Shown: piece after piece, positions 16,556 to 25,100 of the stretch
Layout: every line of letters begins with the position of its first letter
Position numbering within the stretch: the first letter of the stretch is position 1
From: Desulfobacula sp.
GTDB taxonomy: Bacteria; Desulfobacterota; Desulfobacteria; Desulfobacterales; Desulfobacteraceae
NCBI RefSeq assembly: GCF_030145145.1
Contig: NZ_JAQYWD010000051.1
Span: 1-33,163, forward strand
Reading direction: 5' to 3'
Length of the DNA: 33,163 nt
Position numbers and translations under genes: made by a program
The notes under the pieces: generated by a model
Databases searched by the model: none
Seen by the model: the letters and a program-made list of their open reading frames with translations, nothing else
Told to the model about the DNA's origin: nothing

Positions 16556-18208
16556 CTATTGTTGGTTCCTGTCGTGCCTATGGTACGGCACCGCTTCCGG
16601 GGCCAAGGGGGTGTTTCCCAGAATTAAGTCTGCTGCCTTTTCAGCAATCATCATCACCGGCGAGTAAATATTGCCGTTGGTGATATAGGGCATCACAGAT
16701 GCATCCACAGCATACAGCCCCTCTGTACCGTGTACCTTCATGGTCTTTGGGTCTACCACAGCGGTTTTATCTGTTCCCATTTTGCAGGTGCATGAGGGGT
16801 GAAGGGCGGTTTCCCCGTCCTTTGCCACCCAGTCAATGATCTCCTGGTCGGTTTCAACAGCCGGGCCCGGGGAGATTTCTCCTTTGTTGAACGCATTAAA
16901 GGCGGGTTGGTTCATGATATCCCGGGCCAGACGGATGGCTTCCACCCACTCTCGTTTGTCCTGGTCTGTTGACAGGTAGTTAAAGAGGAGGGCCGGATGC
17001 TGGAAGGGATCCCGGGACTTGATCTTTACCTGGCCCCTGGCATCGGAGTACATGGGGCCGATGTGGACCTGGTACCCGTGCTCGGTATTGGGGGAAGATC
17101 CGTCATAGCGGACAGCCAGAGGCAGAAAGTGGAACTGGATGTTAGGATAGGCCACATCTGGGTTGCTCCGGACAAATCCGCCGGCCTCAAAGTGGTTGGT
17201 GGCTGCGGCCCCGGTTTTATGGAAAAGCCACTGGTATCCGATATAGGGTTTGTTGTACCATTTTAAGGCCGGGGCCATGGATACCGGTTGTTTGCATCCG
17301 TATTGGACATAGACCTCCAGGTGGTCCTGTAAATTTTGCCCCACCCCTGGCAGGTCATGGACCACGGGGATGTCTAATGCTGACAGGAGGTCGGCATCCC
17401 CCACCCCGGACAGCTGCATCAGTTGGGGGGTGTTGACGGCACCGCCGCAGCAGATGATGTGCTTGCCGTGTACGGTGCGGCTGTCTTTTTTTCCCCGGGC
17501 ATAGGTAACGCCAATGGCCCGGCTGCCGTCAAAATGTATTTGGGTGGCCAGGGCCTTCATGATCAGGGTCAGGTTTTTGCGGTGCTTGACCGGGTGGTAA
17601 TAGGCCCTTGCCGCACTCCAGCGTTTTCCATTTTTTATGTTTCGGTCAAAAGGAGCAAATCCCTCCTGCTGAAACCCGTTTACATCATCAGTCCGGGGAT
17701 AGCCTGCTTCCTGTGTCGCTTTAAAAAATGCCTGGAACAGCGGGTTGGTGCAGGGACCGATTTCAAGATTCAGCGGCCCCTGTTTTCCGTGGTATTGATC
17801 CGGGGGGGCGATTCTGTTTTCGGCCTTTTTAAAGTAGGGAAGACAGTGGGCATAGTCCCAATGCTCCATTCCCTTGTCCTTTGACCATTTCTCATAATCC
17901 AGGGGGTTGCCCCGGATATAAATCATGCCGTTGATGCTGCTGGAGCCCCCAAGCACCTTTCCCCTTCCGTGGAAAATTCGCCGGTTTTTCATATGAGGTT
18001 CAGGTTCGGATTCATAACACCAGTCGTACCATTTATTGCCCAGAGGGACCGTAAGACCCGCAGGCATGTGAATAAACAAATCCCATATATAGTCGGGACG
18101 TCCGGCGTCCAGCATTAAAACCTTATTGTCTTTATCCGCACTCAGGCGGTTGGCCAGGGCACATCCGGCTGAGCCGCCGCCCACGATAATATAGTCATAC
18201 TGCTTCAT
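16556..18208 (-). CDS. betA: Choline dehydrogenase, GMC flavoprotein
   Basis: This enzyme oxidises choline to betaine aldehyde, and may continue to glycine betaine, using FAD. The 550-residue protein begins with the ADP-binding motif [20 protein letters not shown]. It carries both GMC signatures, [20 protein letters not shown] and the [16 protein letters not shown] segment. The catalytic His lies in [10 protein letters not shown] and the Asn in [20 protein letters not shown]. Length and the SCTCKMG motif fit BetA better than alcohol oxidases. No membrane anchor is visible. It lies 90 bases downstream of the GntR gene, with a perfect palindrome in the gap, and an intrinsic terminator follows. 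In an anaerobe the electron acceptor would be the quinone pool or another carrier, which the sequence does not show. Confidence 0.92.
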   Translation of the reverse strand: MKQYDYIIVGGGSAGCALANRLSADKDNKVLMLDAGRPDYIWDLFIHMPAGLTVPLGNKWYDWCYESEPEPHMKNRRIFHGRGKVLGGSSSINGMIYIRGNPLDYEKWSKDKGMEHWDYAHCLPYFKKAENRIAPPDQYHGKQGPLNLEIGPCTNPLFQAFFKATQEAGYPRTDDVNGFQQEGFAPFDRNIKNGKRWSAARAYYHPVKHRKNLTLIMKALATQIHFDGSRAIGVTYARGKKDSRTVHGKHIICCGGAVNTPQLMQLSGVGDADLLSALDIPVVHDLPGVGQNLQDHLEVYVQYGCKQPVSMAPALKWYNKPYIGYQWLFHKTGAAATNHFEAGGFVRSNPDVAYPNIQFHFLPLAVRYDGSSPNTEHGYQVHIGPMYSDARGQVKIKSRDPFQHPALLFNYLSTDQDKREWVEAIRLARDIMNQPAFNAFNKGEISPGPAVETDQEIIDWVAKDGETALHPSCTCKMGTDKTAVVDPKTMKVHGTEGLYAVDASVMPYITNGNIYSPVMMIAEKAADLILGNTPLAPEAVPYHRHDRNQQ

Positions 18209-18241
18209 CGGTTCTGCACTCCTTATTGATAGTGTGGTTCA

Positions 18242-18260
18242 ATGGCCGGTTACCGGCCAT
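18242..18260. promoter_or_regulatory. Perfect palindrome upstream of betA
   Basis: ATGGCCGGT and ACCGGCCAT flank a single T, a 9-base inverted repeat centred 43 bases before the betA start. It could be a regulator binding site or a short hairpin closing the GntR transcript. There is no T tract, so an operator is somewhat more likely. Confidence 0.4.
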
Positions 18261-18298
18261 GGCATTAAATCTGTTTCAGATCAAGGCAAGGGTAGTGT

Positions 18299-19075
18299 CT
18301 AAAGGCCTGTCAGGCTCAGATGATCTGATTTCTCAACCAGGGTCTCTCCAAACCTCTCTTTGAGACATTGTTCCAGAAGAATGTACCAGTGACCGTAGAG
18401 CCTGTTGGCTTTCTGCAGATCCCGATCCCGGACCGCCTCTGCCGTGCTCTTCCAGTTTCGGGCAGTTTCAAGCCGGACCTCAGGGGTCTGGTAGATCACG
18501 AACTCGTAGGATCTGAACGCCAGCTGGACAGATCGCATCATCCACTCGAAAAACGGGTTGTCAGCCATTTCCACCATGAGCAGGTTCAACGCCTTGTCAA
18601 CGGCTGATATCTGCTGAAAATCCGGGTCCTTTACATTGCAAAGGTCAAGCAGCTGGTCTGCCAGCTGTGTCATGCGGCGGACCTGGGCCTTGGAGGCATT
18701 GGTCACGGCCGGTATCAGAATGGCCTGGTCCATGGCATATTGAAACTCCAGTAGTTTGTCCAGGGGCATTTCCTGTTGCTTGATCATCACGGCCAGATTG
18801 TCAACAGCCTCATTGATGTCAAGTTCCCGGACATAGTATCCGCCCTTGGCCCCTTTTTTGGCCTCAAGCATTCCTTTTTGCCTTAGGGTCCTTAAGGCTT
18901 CCCGCACAGAACCTCTGCTGGTTTTGAATGCTTCCTGAAGCTCCCTCTCACTGGGCAGTCTGTCTCCTGACGTATAGGTCCTGTCCGATATGGCCGCCTC
19001 GATTTGCAGGCCGATGGCTTCGGGTTTATTGGCACTGGTCACGGGATGAAATATGGGATGGTTGAGTTTTGCCAT
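18299..19075 (-). CDS. GntR-family transcriptional regulator, FadR subfamily
   Basis: This 258-residue protein has an N-terminal winged helix (residues about 17-85: SGDRLPSERELQEAFKTSRG, SVREALRTLRQKGMLEAKKG). An all-helical FCD-type effector domain follows (DKLLEFQYAMDQAILIPAV to the end). The start at 19075 has TAGGAC upstream; a longer frame back to 19231 is AT-rich, reads poorly and includes the promoter region. It lies between betB and betA, so it probably controls the choline locus. It differs from the usual BetI (TetR family). Its own promoter overlaps two adjacent palindromes at 19243-19276, which suggests autoregulation. The effector is unknown; choline, betaine aldehyde or an acyl-CoA are possible. 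Confidence 0.85.
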   Translation of the reverse strand: MAKLNHPIFHPVTSANKPEAIGLQIEAAISDRTYTSGDRLPSERELQEAFKTSRGSVREALRTLRQKGMLEAKKGAKGGYYVRELDINEAVDNLAVMIKQQEMPLDKLLEFQYAMDQAILIPAVTNASKAQVRRMTQLADQLLDLCNVKDPDFQQISAVDKALNLLMVEMADNPFFEWMMRSVQLAFRSYEFVIYQTPEVRLETARNWKSTAEAVRDRDLQKANRLYGHWYILLEQCLKERFGETLVEKSDHLSLTGL

Positions 19076-19242
19076 TAATGTCCTACCATTTATCGATATT
19101 CCTTTGGATTGGATTGCAGATTTATTGGTTTTCGTTTCTGTAAAATATGATATAAAAGACTTAAAATGTTCACTGTATTTGTTTATTGCGTCAATATTGT
19201 CCTGGTTTTTGTTTGTCCGAATTTGATACAATTGGTTTAGTT

Positions 19243-19289
19243 TGGTACTACCATTAAGAATATATACAGTTCTTAACCACTGAAGTCAA
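19243..19289 (-). promoter_or_regulatory. Sigma-70 promoter of the GntR gene with two overlapping operator-like palindromes
   Basis: On the minus strand, TTGACT (19284-19289) and TATATA (19261-19266) are separated by 17 bases. TTAAGAA-N9-TTCTTAA (19254-19276) spans the -10 box. TGGTACTACCA (19243-19253), a TGGT/ACCA palindrome like those bound by FadR-subfamily regulators, follows immediately. The geometry fits repression of the regulator's own gene. Confidence 0.6.
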
Positions 19290-19365
19290 GGGGTTTTCAC
19301 TGAGGTTTTATGGGAATGGGGGATGAATGGTCTGGGAGGAACAGGGTAGGGTGGTGTATACAGGA

Positions 19366-19404
19366 CCCATGCCGGGGGTATGGTCAGGCCGGCCCCGGCA
19401 TGGG
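19366..19404 (-). terminator. GC-rich hairpin after betB, possible terminator
   Basis: CCCATGCCGGGG and CCCCGGCATGGG form a 12-pair stem with a 15-base loop, starting 11 bases after the betB stop. The bases after it on the minus strand are not T-rich, so termination would be weak or depend on another factor. Confidence 0.5.
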
Positions 19405-19414
19405 CCCCGAGGGG

Positions 19415-20875
19415 TTAAAAAGGTGAATCCAAAGGTCCCATGCCCATATAAATTGATTTTACCTGGGTATAGTGCCGGATGGTTTCCCGTCCGTTTTCCC
19501 TGCCGATGCCGGATTGCTTATAGCCGCCCACGGGCATCTGGGCAGGTGAATTGCCATAGGCATTGATCCAGCAGATGCCTGCTTCAAGCTGGTGGATGAC
19601 CCGGTGGGCCCGCTGGATATCCGTTGTAAACACCCCGGCAGCAAGTCCGAAGTGGGTGGCGTTTGCCCTTTGGATCACCTCGGCTTCCCTGTCAAAATCC
19701 AGGACAGCCATGACCGGACCGAAGACCTCTTCTTTGACAAGGGTCATCTCGTCGGTGCAGTGGGTGAACACGGTGGGGGGAAGGAAAAAGCCTTCCTGGT
19801 TCTGATTTGGCAGGTCAGGCATGGTGTGGCCGCATAATTGTGTTGCCCCTTCTGCCTTGGCCGTCTGAATGTAGGACAACACCTTTTCCCTGTGTTCACT
19901 TGATATCAGGGCGCCGAAGTTGGTATCTGGATCCATGGGGTCGCCCATTTTGATATTTGCCCTGATCCGGTCCAGAAGTGTCTTTAGAAACTGTTCTTGA
20001 ATTGAGGTGTGGACAAAAACCCGGGTGCAGTTGGTACAGACTTCACCCTGGGTGTAAAAATTGCCCAGCATGGCCGCGCTGACAGCATTGTCCAAATCAG
20101 CGTCCTCAAAAATAATGAGCGCAGATTTTCCACCCAGTTCCATGGTGACATCTTTGAGGGTTGAAGCGGCACTGGTCATGACCTTTTTGCCGGTGCCGAC
20201 CTCCCCGGTGAATGAGATTTTTTCAATGCCGGGGCAGGCGGTGAGCCACTGGCCCACTGCGGCTGCACCCTGGACCACGTTGAAAACCCCGTCGGGCACG
20301 CCTGCTTGGGTGAATATCTCGGCAAGCTTTAATGCCCCCAATGGTGTTTCCTCCGAAGGCTTGAAAATCATGCTGTTGCCGCAGGCCAGGGCCGGACCCG
20401 CCTTCCAGCATGCGATCTGCAGCGGATAGTTCCAGGCCCCGATACCGGCGCATATGCCCAAGGGTTCCCGGCGGGTATAATAAAAGTCCTGACCCAGATC
20501 CTGCTGGCTGCCGGAGATGCCCGGTGCAGCCCAGGCAAAGAATTCGATCACGTCAGCCCCTGTGACCACATCCACAGCAACAGCTTCCTGGAATGGTTTT
20601 CCCGTGTCCATCACCTCGATTTGGGCCAGCTCATGGTTTTTTTTCCTCAAAAGGGACACCGCCGCCATGAGAATCCGGCTGCGCGTAACCGCATCCATGG
20701 CCGACCAAACCTTGAATCCTGCCGCAGCACTTTCCCGGGCAGCGTTCAGAACGGTTTTGTCTGCAATTTCTACCTCGTAGATCTGTTTTCCCGTGGCCGG
20801 GTTGACCACAGCAAAGTATTCTTTTGTATGGTTGTCTAAATATGTTCCGTTCACGAAATTTTTGTAGCGTTGCAT
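19415..20875 (-). CDS. betB: Betaine aldehyde dehydrogenase
   Basis: This NAD(P)-dependent enzyme oxidises betaine aldehyde to glycine betaine, the second step after BetA. The 486-residue protein has FVNGTYLDN at the N-terminus, the cofactor-binding [18 protein letters not shown] and [12 protein letters not shown], the general base Glu in [13 protein letters not shown], and the nucleophile in [15 protein letters not shown]. The last is a hallmark of BetB. The C-terminal [15 protein letters not shown] is also typical. A consensus promoter stands 38 bases before the start. In transcription order betB is the first gene of the locus, followed by a hairpin and then the GntR gene with its own promoter. 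Assignment to betaine aldehyde rather than another aldehyde is supported by the [10 protein letters not shown] motif and the neighbouring betA. Confidence 0.92.
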   Translation of the reverse strand: MQRYKNFVNGTYLDNHTKEYFAVVNPATGKQIYEVEIADKTVLNAARESAAAGFKVWSAMDAVTRSRILMAAVSLLRKKNHELAQIEVMDTGKPFQEAVAVDVVTGADVIEFFAWAAPGISGSQQDLGQDFYYTRREPLGICAGIGAWNYPLQIACWKAGPALACGNSMIFKPSEETPLGALKLAEIFTQAGVPDGVFNVVQGAAAVGQWLTACPGIEKISFTGEVGTGKKVMTSAASTLKDVTMELGGKSALIIFEDADLDNAVSAAMLGNFYTQGEVCTNCTRVFVHTSIQEQFLKTLLDRIRANIKMGDPMDPDTNFGALISSEHREKVLSYIQTAKAEGATQLCGHTMPDLPNQNQEGFFLPPTVFTHCTDEMTLVKEEVFGPVMAVLDFDREAEVIQRANATHFGLAAGVFTTDIQRAHRVIHQLEAGICWINAYGNSPAQMPVGGYKQSGIGRENGRETIRHYTQVKSIYMGMGPLDSPF

Positions 20876-20912
20876 ATTTTGTTAATTCCTCAATGGATTA
20901 TCCTTGAGCATG

Positions 20913-20941
20913 ACTATACTATCTTTACCGGTGGTTGTCAA
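20913..20941 (-). promoter_or_regulatory. Sigma-70 promoter of betB
   Basis: On the minus strand the exact -35 consensus TTGACA (20936-20941) is followed after 17 bases by TATAGT (20913-20918). It lies 38 bases upstream of the betB start codon. The spacer contains ACCACCGGT, which could take part in regulation. Confidence 0.7.
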
Positions 20942-21105
20942 AATACAGGGTATCTCTACCCATGGCGGATCAGGTGGAGCGCAGCGAGATTCCCGTCCAA
21001 TTGGATGGCATGGTTAGCTGTGGGAAGGGACTTGTTTTCCTGCACAAGGGATTCGATTTAAAGCCGCACCTGAAATCAAAACAGATTTGTAATTCGCTAC
21101 AATCG

Positions 21106-22989
21106 TTAGTAATCAGCCAATGTCTCCTGAATACCTTTATGGATCTCGTACCAGAAATTTAATGCTGCTTCTCGTTTATTGGTTTCAAAAGCATCAATCC
21201 ACTTATCGAGTTCCTGATCTTCTATTTTATCGATCTCTTTTTTTCTCTTTAAAAATGTATATATAAAATCGAAATTTCTCTCACTCTCCCAGAAAACAGA
21301 TGAGTTTCTGCTGTTAATTCTTGCTGCAGCTCTTGAAATTTTATCCAGGTAAAGTTCCTGCATCCCGGGTCCAAGAAGAGATTCCATTACTTCGGGAATC
21401 ATCTCCTCAGCCCATTGACGGTGAAACCTGCACATCCCCATGTTGTCTAGTATGAGTTCTTTCTTTAATCGGATTCCGTCTTTGCGGCCCAGTTCCCTTG
21501 GCGATACAAACTCATCTGCGTAATGCATAAAATATTTACCCATAATAGCCATGGGTGAGAGTACGCCGGGTGTCCAGTACTGGTTCGGGATCATCCAGCC
21601 TGTGCGGGCAAAACCAATGCATACAAGCTTATCAAGAATCAACCTGTCCTTTTCCTTAGCCAGTTTACGGGAGAGCTTTCTTACTCCGGCTATAATATTA
21701 AGGATGCCCTTTTTCTCAATAATTGAATCAAGTATTTCCATTCCGATTTTGGCATTGTGCATGGAATCGTTGACTAAATCAAAATCTTCTATATCCCATT
21801 TAGGAATATTGTTTGAAATTCCCAGTTCTTCGGGTGTAAGCAGGCCGTCAACAAGACATTCCATAAGCCATGCAATTACCCCTCCCGCAGCGATGCCGTC
21901 AAATCCGTACGTGTCAGCATGGTGGTTCAGCATCTCGGCAGCTCTCTGATCAAAAATTCCTGAGAGCGGACCCATTGCCTGATAGGGCTCATAATCTTTT
22001 TTAAATTCATTATTCATTTTTTTACATACAGCAACGCAGGGTTCGCCGCAGGTAGCCTGTTTTTTGGGTATGATCGTCTCTTCATTGAATTGTTTAAGAT
22101 AATGATTTTTAACAAATCTTTCATGAATTTTAAGGCGTTGCTCCTCTGTCATGTAAATGCTTTTATAATTGAATGACAGCATTTTGCCACCGAGAGTCGC
22201 GTAATTTACGCCGAATGTACCCCCTGTATTGAAGTTCGGTTCAAACCTGTATTTTACAGTTGCTTCAATATTTTTTGCAGCAAGTTTTTTATTATACTTA
22301 TCAACAAACCACTGGTCGGCGACCTTTCTGTCCCTGAAGTCATCATCGATAAACGTACCACCGTATATTATCGCGGCAATTCCATGTTCCTGCATCATTT
22401 TTGAACCAAAACCGCCCCGTCCGGCCCATGTGTCAACAGAGGAGATCTTCCCTTTTCTTATCGGCATTGAAGCGACGGATCCATGTCCTGTAGCAAGAGC
22501 CGCCGGGCCTGTAACAAGAATTCTCGGGTCATTATAGTATTCCCTGGCGTACATTTGATAAACATGATCTGTCAATGAGTAGACACCCATTCTTCCCGAT
22601 TTCCATACATTGTGAATATCAACAGGTTCAATCTTCAGCTGGATCTCCTCACCATGAATCCTGTTTAGATAAAGAACAGATGGTGTTGGCGTGCGCCCTG
22701 TTATTGTAAGCATATCTATACCAAGATTATTGAATATAAGACCTGCTCCCCCCATTGTAGAGATATAAAAATTGCTCCAGCCTGGAGAGTATCCTGTGAA
22801 AATCAGTCTGTTGGATCCGGGGAAAATTGATCCTGCCAGCAGACCTGTTCCGATATTAAGACTGTCATATTTTTTTGCAAGGTGAAGTCCAAGATCTACA
22901 GGGCCGAAATAGTCACCTACTTTGTATCTGTTGATTTTGTAAAAACCTGTACTTGAATCAACAATCAGAGTTTTAAGGTAAATATTCAT
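21106..22989 (-). CDS. Aldehyde:ferredoxin oxidoreductase family protein (tungsten pterin enzyme)
   Basis: The 627-residue protein fits the AOR family, which oxidises aldehydes to acids with a tungsto-bispterin and one [4Fe-4S] cluster and reduces ferredoxin. Family features include LIFTGYSPGWSNFYISTMGG near residue 63, the pterin-contact segment RILVTGPAALATGHGSVASM, and GRGGFGSKMMQEHG. The cluster cysteines are C314, C318 and C322 (CGEPCVAVC) plus a later Cys in DNMGMCRFHRQW. The first spacing is C-x3-C rather than the usual C-x2-C of Pyrococcus AOR, so it belongs to a variant branch. The gene is much richer in AT than betB and its codon use differs, which suggests transfer. AGAGGA lies about 8 bases before the ATG. 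No ferredoxin gene adjoins it. It could dispose of aldehydes such as those from choline metabolism, but that link is only positional. Confidence 0.85.
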   Translation of the reverse strand: MNIYLKTLIVDSSTGFYKINRYKVGDYFGPVDLGLHLAKKYDSLNIGTGLLAGSIFPGSNRLIFTGYSPGWSNFYISTMGGAGLIFNNLGIDMLTITGRTPTPSVLYLNRIHGEEIQLKIEPVDIHNVWKSGRMGVYSLTDHVYQMYAREYYNDPRILVTGPAALATGHGSVASMPIRKGKISSVDTWAGRGGFGSKMMQEHGIAAIIYGGTFIDDDFRDRKVADQWFVDKYNKKLAAKNIEATVKYRFEPNFNTGGTFGVNYATLGGKMLSFNYKSIYMTEEQRLKIHERFVKNHYLKQFNEETIIPKKQATCGEPCVAVCKKMNNEFKKDYEPYQAMGPLSGIFDQRAAEMLNHHADTYGFDGIAAGGVIAWLMECLVDGLLTPEELGISNNIPKWDIEDFDLVNDSMHNAKIGMEILDSIIEKKGILNIIAGVRKLSRKLAKEKDRLILDKLVCIGFARTGWMIPNQYWTPGVLSPMAIMGKYFMHYADEFVSPRELGRKDGIRLKKELILDNMGMCRFHRQWAEEMIPEVMESLLGPGMQELYLDKISRAAARINSRNSSVFWESERNFDFIYTFLKRKKEIDKIEDQELDKWIDAFETNKREAALNFWYEIHKGIQETLADY

Positions 22990-23021
22990 ATTTGTTTCCT
23001 CTCTAAAATTTTCTTAATCCA

Positions 23022-23150
23022 TTATTTTAACTCGGCGCTAACATGAAAATATCCAGTGAACTCCGGTGCATTTTTAAGGAACGGCTTTAATCTTTTAACC
23101 AAAGGCATGCCAAGGGGCCATCCGAACTCCCGAATTGTCAATGATTTCAG
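23022..23150 (-). pseudogene. Possible C-terminal stub of a REP-type transposase (Y1_Tnp)
   Basis: A 42-codon open frame closed by stops on both sides reads REFGWPLGMPLVKRLKPF and continues to a TAA at 23022. The 'G-x-PLG...F/V..RL' pattern resembles the C-terminal tail of REP-associated tyrosine transposases. Nearby, on the same strand, is GGGGTGGGGTCGAAC, a sequence style often found beside such elements. The catalytic domain is absent. The call is tentative. Confidence 0.3.
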
Positions 23151-23226
23151 TCAAGACGAATTAATGCGAGGGACAGGCAAAAAGGTCATGGCCCAGGGTT
23201 CATTTGAAATGTTCGACCCCACCCCT

Positions 23227-23352
23227 CTAACGTTTTAAAGGATTTTTCCATATCCTGTATTTTGATTTCAACATTGTTTTACCCAGCATATGGGCGGCTG
23301 CGGGCGTTGTCAAGATAATAAACAGCATAATACCGATCACACGGGAGGTTAC
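23227..23352 (-). pseudogene. mnhG: C-terminal remnant of Na+/H+ antiporter subunit G
   Basis: The frame reads VTSRVIGIMLFIILTTPAAA then HMLGKTMLKS and ends at a TAG (23227). The hydrophobic helix followed by T-x-PAAAH is the characteristic end of MnhG/MrpG. The N-terminal two thirds of subunit G and all of subunit F are missing; the piece begins exactly where the MnhE remnant ends, with two bases of frame overlap. It has no start codon of its own at a sensible place and is surely non-functional alone. Confidence 0.65.
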
Positions 23353-23570
23353 CTGCACACAGATACCATCATTTCATAATGGAAATAAACCAGCAGAACC
23401 ACAGCGGCTTTCAACCGTCGAAAATATGCGGTATCCATGCCGAATGGCTGGATCAGCCATAAACAGGCCAGTCCCAGTAAAAACCCGACAGAAAAATCGA
23501 TGATACTGTATTCATTATTGACCAGTACCCAGGCGCCGGCAAAAATGAGATTTAGGATCAGATAGGTCAT
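23349..23570 (-). pseudogene. mnhE: N-terminal remnant of Na+/H+ antiporter subunit E
   Basis: The 73 codons match the start of MnhE/MrpE: LNLIFAGAWVLVNNEYSIID, FSVGFLLGLACLWLIQPFG, then AYFRRLKAAVVLLVYFHYEM. Family members are about 160 residues; here the protein stops after MMVSVCR. The start overlaps the stop of the upstream A-D fusion by four bases (ATGA), the arrangement normally seen between mrpD and mrpE. The missing C-terminal half, together with subunit F and most of G, was removed by one deletion with its junction near 23350-23365. Confidence 0.7.
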
Positions 23571-24577
23571 GGCCTTTCTCCTAAAACCGCTTGAATATAA
23601 AGAAACGGATCCAAAAGCTGCATCGCGGCCCTGTCCGCAAACAGGAAAAACGGTTCTGCTGCCAGTCCGATAATGATCGTTACCAGGAAAATAACGCTCA
23701 GGATTTCAACCAGCAGCTGTGTTATCAGCGTTACCGGCACCTCGAAACATTCGCTGCCTGACGGCAGCCATTGGGTGACAACATCAATTAAAGATTTGAC
23801 CCGGTTGTGATACCCAAAGATTGCAGCACCCAGCAGCAGTGACACGCCGCTCAGTAACAGCGGCAGATTCAGGCCCTGCCATAATTTGAGTGTTTCTATC
23901 TCAAGTCCTGGATTGACAACCAGACTTGCGAAAACAATCAGGGCAGTGTTGAGCCATTCAAGGCCGAAAATGGTTATCCCCAGTCCCAAAAAGGCCAGAC
24001 ATAACGGCGGCACCCACAAAAACAGGTGTTTTTCAACAGATTTAACCGGCACGCTGTTCTCATCCTGGGATGAAAAAAAGGGTTTGATGACAATGATAAA
24101 CGCAAGCGCCGCCATGATGGAATGAACAAGAACAAGTATGGCTGTCTGCGCATATGAAACACCGAGGGCCGCTTTATACATATATTCTTTGCTGAGGAAT
24201 CCGGGCAGCGGCGGAATGCCTGCCTTTGACAAAGCGGATAACCCCGCAGCAACAAAGCTCATTTTAAGGATACCCCCTAACCCGGCAAGGCGATGATACT
24301 CTTTGGTACCGGCTGCTTTGTCTACGGTGCCGACCACCATGAAAAGCGCTGCCTTGTAAAGGGCATGGGCAATGATAAACATCAGGGCCGCTGATATGGC
24401 ATAGCGATTGCCAAAGGCCAGCAGGTAGACACCCGCCTTGACCATGGTAGCGGAATGGAGATAGGCACTGACCGGTGCCGGCGCTGACATGGCACCGGTC
24501 ACCAGCATGGCTTGAAGCGCATTTTTCCTGGAAATCTGCTGATCATGATTGAATCCGAGATTTAACTGAGATCTTTT
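23567..24577 (-). pseudogene. mnhA: Collapsed Na+/H+ antiporter subunit A fused to the end of subunit D
   Basis: The open frame (Met at 24508, open back to 24577) is a mosaic. GFNHDQQISRKNALQAMLVT matches an internal part of MnhA. It then jumps at about 24494 to AMSAPAPVSAYLHSATMVKA, skipping some 60 residues. It jumps again at about 24415 to GNRYAISAALMFIIAHALYK, skipping another 60 or so. MnhA sequence then runs through LKLWQGLNLPLLL to LITQLL. At about 23710 it changes to VEILSVIFLVTIIIGLAAEP, LLDPFLYIQAVLGERP, the C-terminus of MnhD/MrpD, and overlaps mnhE as mrpD normally does. The start of MnhA, the end of A, all of B and C and most of D are gone. Missing lengths are estimated from remembered family patterns. 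A 313-residue membrane protein could still be translated, but an antiporter is very unlikely. Confidence 0.65.
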
Positions 24578-25074
24578 TTATGACGGGAGTCGGGCTCCCG
24601 GTTTTGATTACCGAAAAGAATCCGGTCAAAGTTCGAAACATCTGCTTTTGACGATTTCAGCACCAGAAAATAACCAATGCTCATGGAAAATACCACACCG
24701 GCTATAGCCCAGACATACTCTGAACCGATTGTACTGAAATCGAGAATAATAATCTTCCGGGCAATGGCCATGAGAGCCGTTGCCATGACAATCTGAACAT
24801 GGATGACATCCTCCCGGAGGTAGACACAGATATTCACAAATATTTCGATGGCGATGAGAACCGCCATGAATGCTCCGAACGTTGCAAGAATATCGCTGAT
24901 GGTCAACAGAAATCTGGGCGGCGACATCAGTTTTTCATACAGCACCCAGCACACATCAACCACGCCCCAGATAATAACAGCTGTCATAATGAGGGCCATA
25001 ACCCTGACGGCAAACCTTATCACTGAATGAAGTTTTAATATCAGCGGCTCATCGTTCCTGTCATGATCATTCAT
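24562..25074 (-). CDS. PsiE-family membrane protein
   Basis: This 170-residue protein has four predicted transmembrane helices (VMALIMTAVIIWGVVDVCWV, ATFGAFMAVLIAIEIFVNIC, VMATALMAIARKIIIL and AIAGVVFSMSIGYFLVL). The conserved-looking REDVIHVQIVMATALMAIAR segment is typical of the phosphate-starvation-inducible PsiE family. The biochemical role is unknown. AGGAG lies 7 bases before the ATG. It follows the universal stress protein gene by 26 bases, so the two are probably co-transcribed. Its last codons (RHKKDLS) overlap the open frame of the collapsed mnhA, meaning that a deletion junction lies right at its 3' end. Confidence 0.75.
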   Translation of the reverse strand: MNDHDRNDEPLILKLHSVIRFAVRVMALIMTAVIIWGVVDVCWVLYEKLMSPPRFLLTISDILATFGAFMAVLIAIEIFVNICVYLREDVIHVQIVMATALMAIARKIIILDFSTIGSEYVWAIAGVVFSMSIGYFLVLKSSKADVSNFDRILFGNQNREPDSRHKKDLS

Positions 25075-25100
25075 AATTATACTCCTGTTTCAATTCATTA

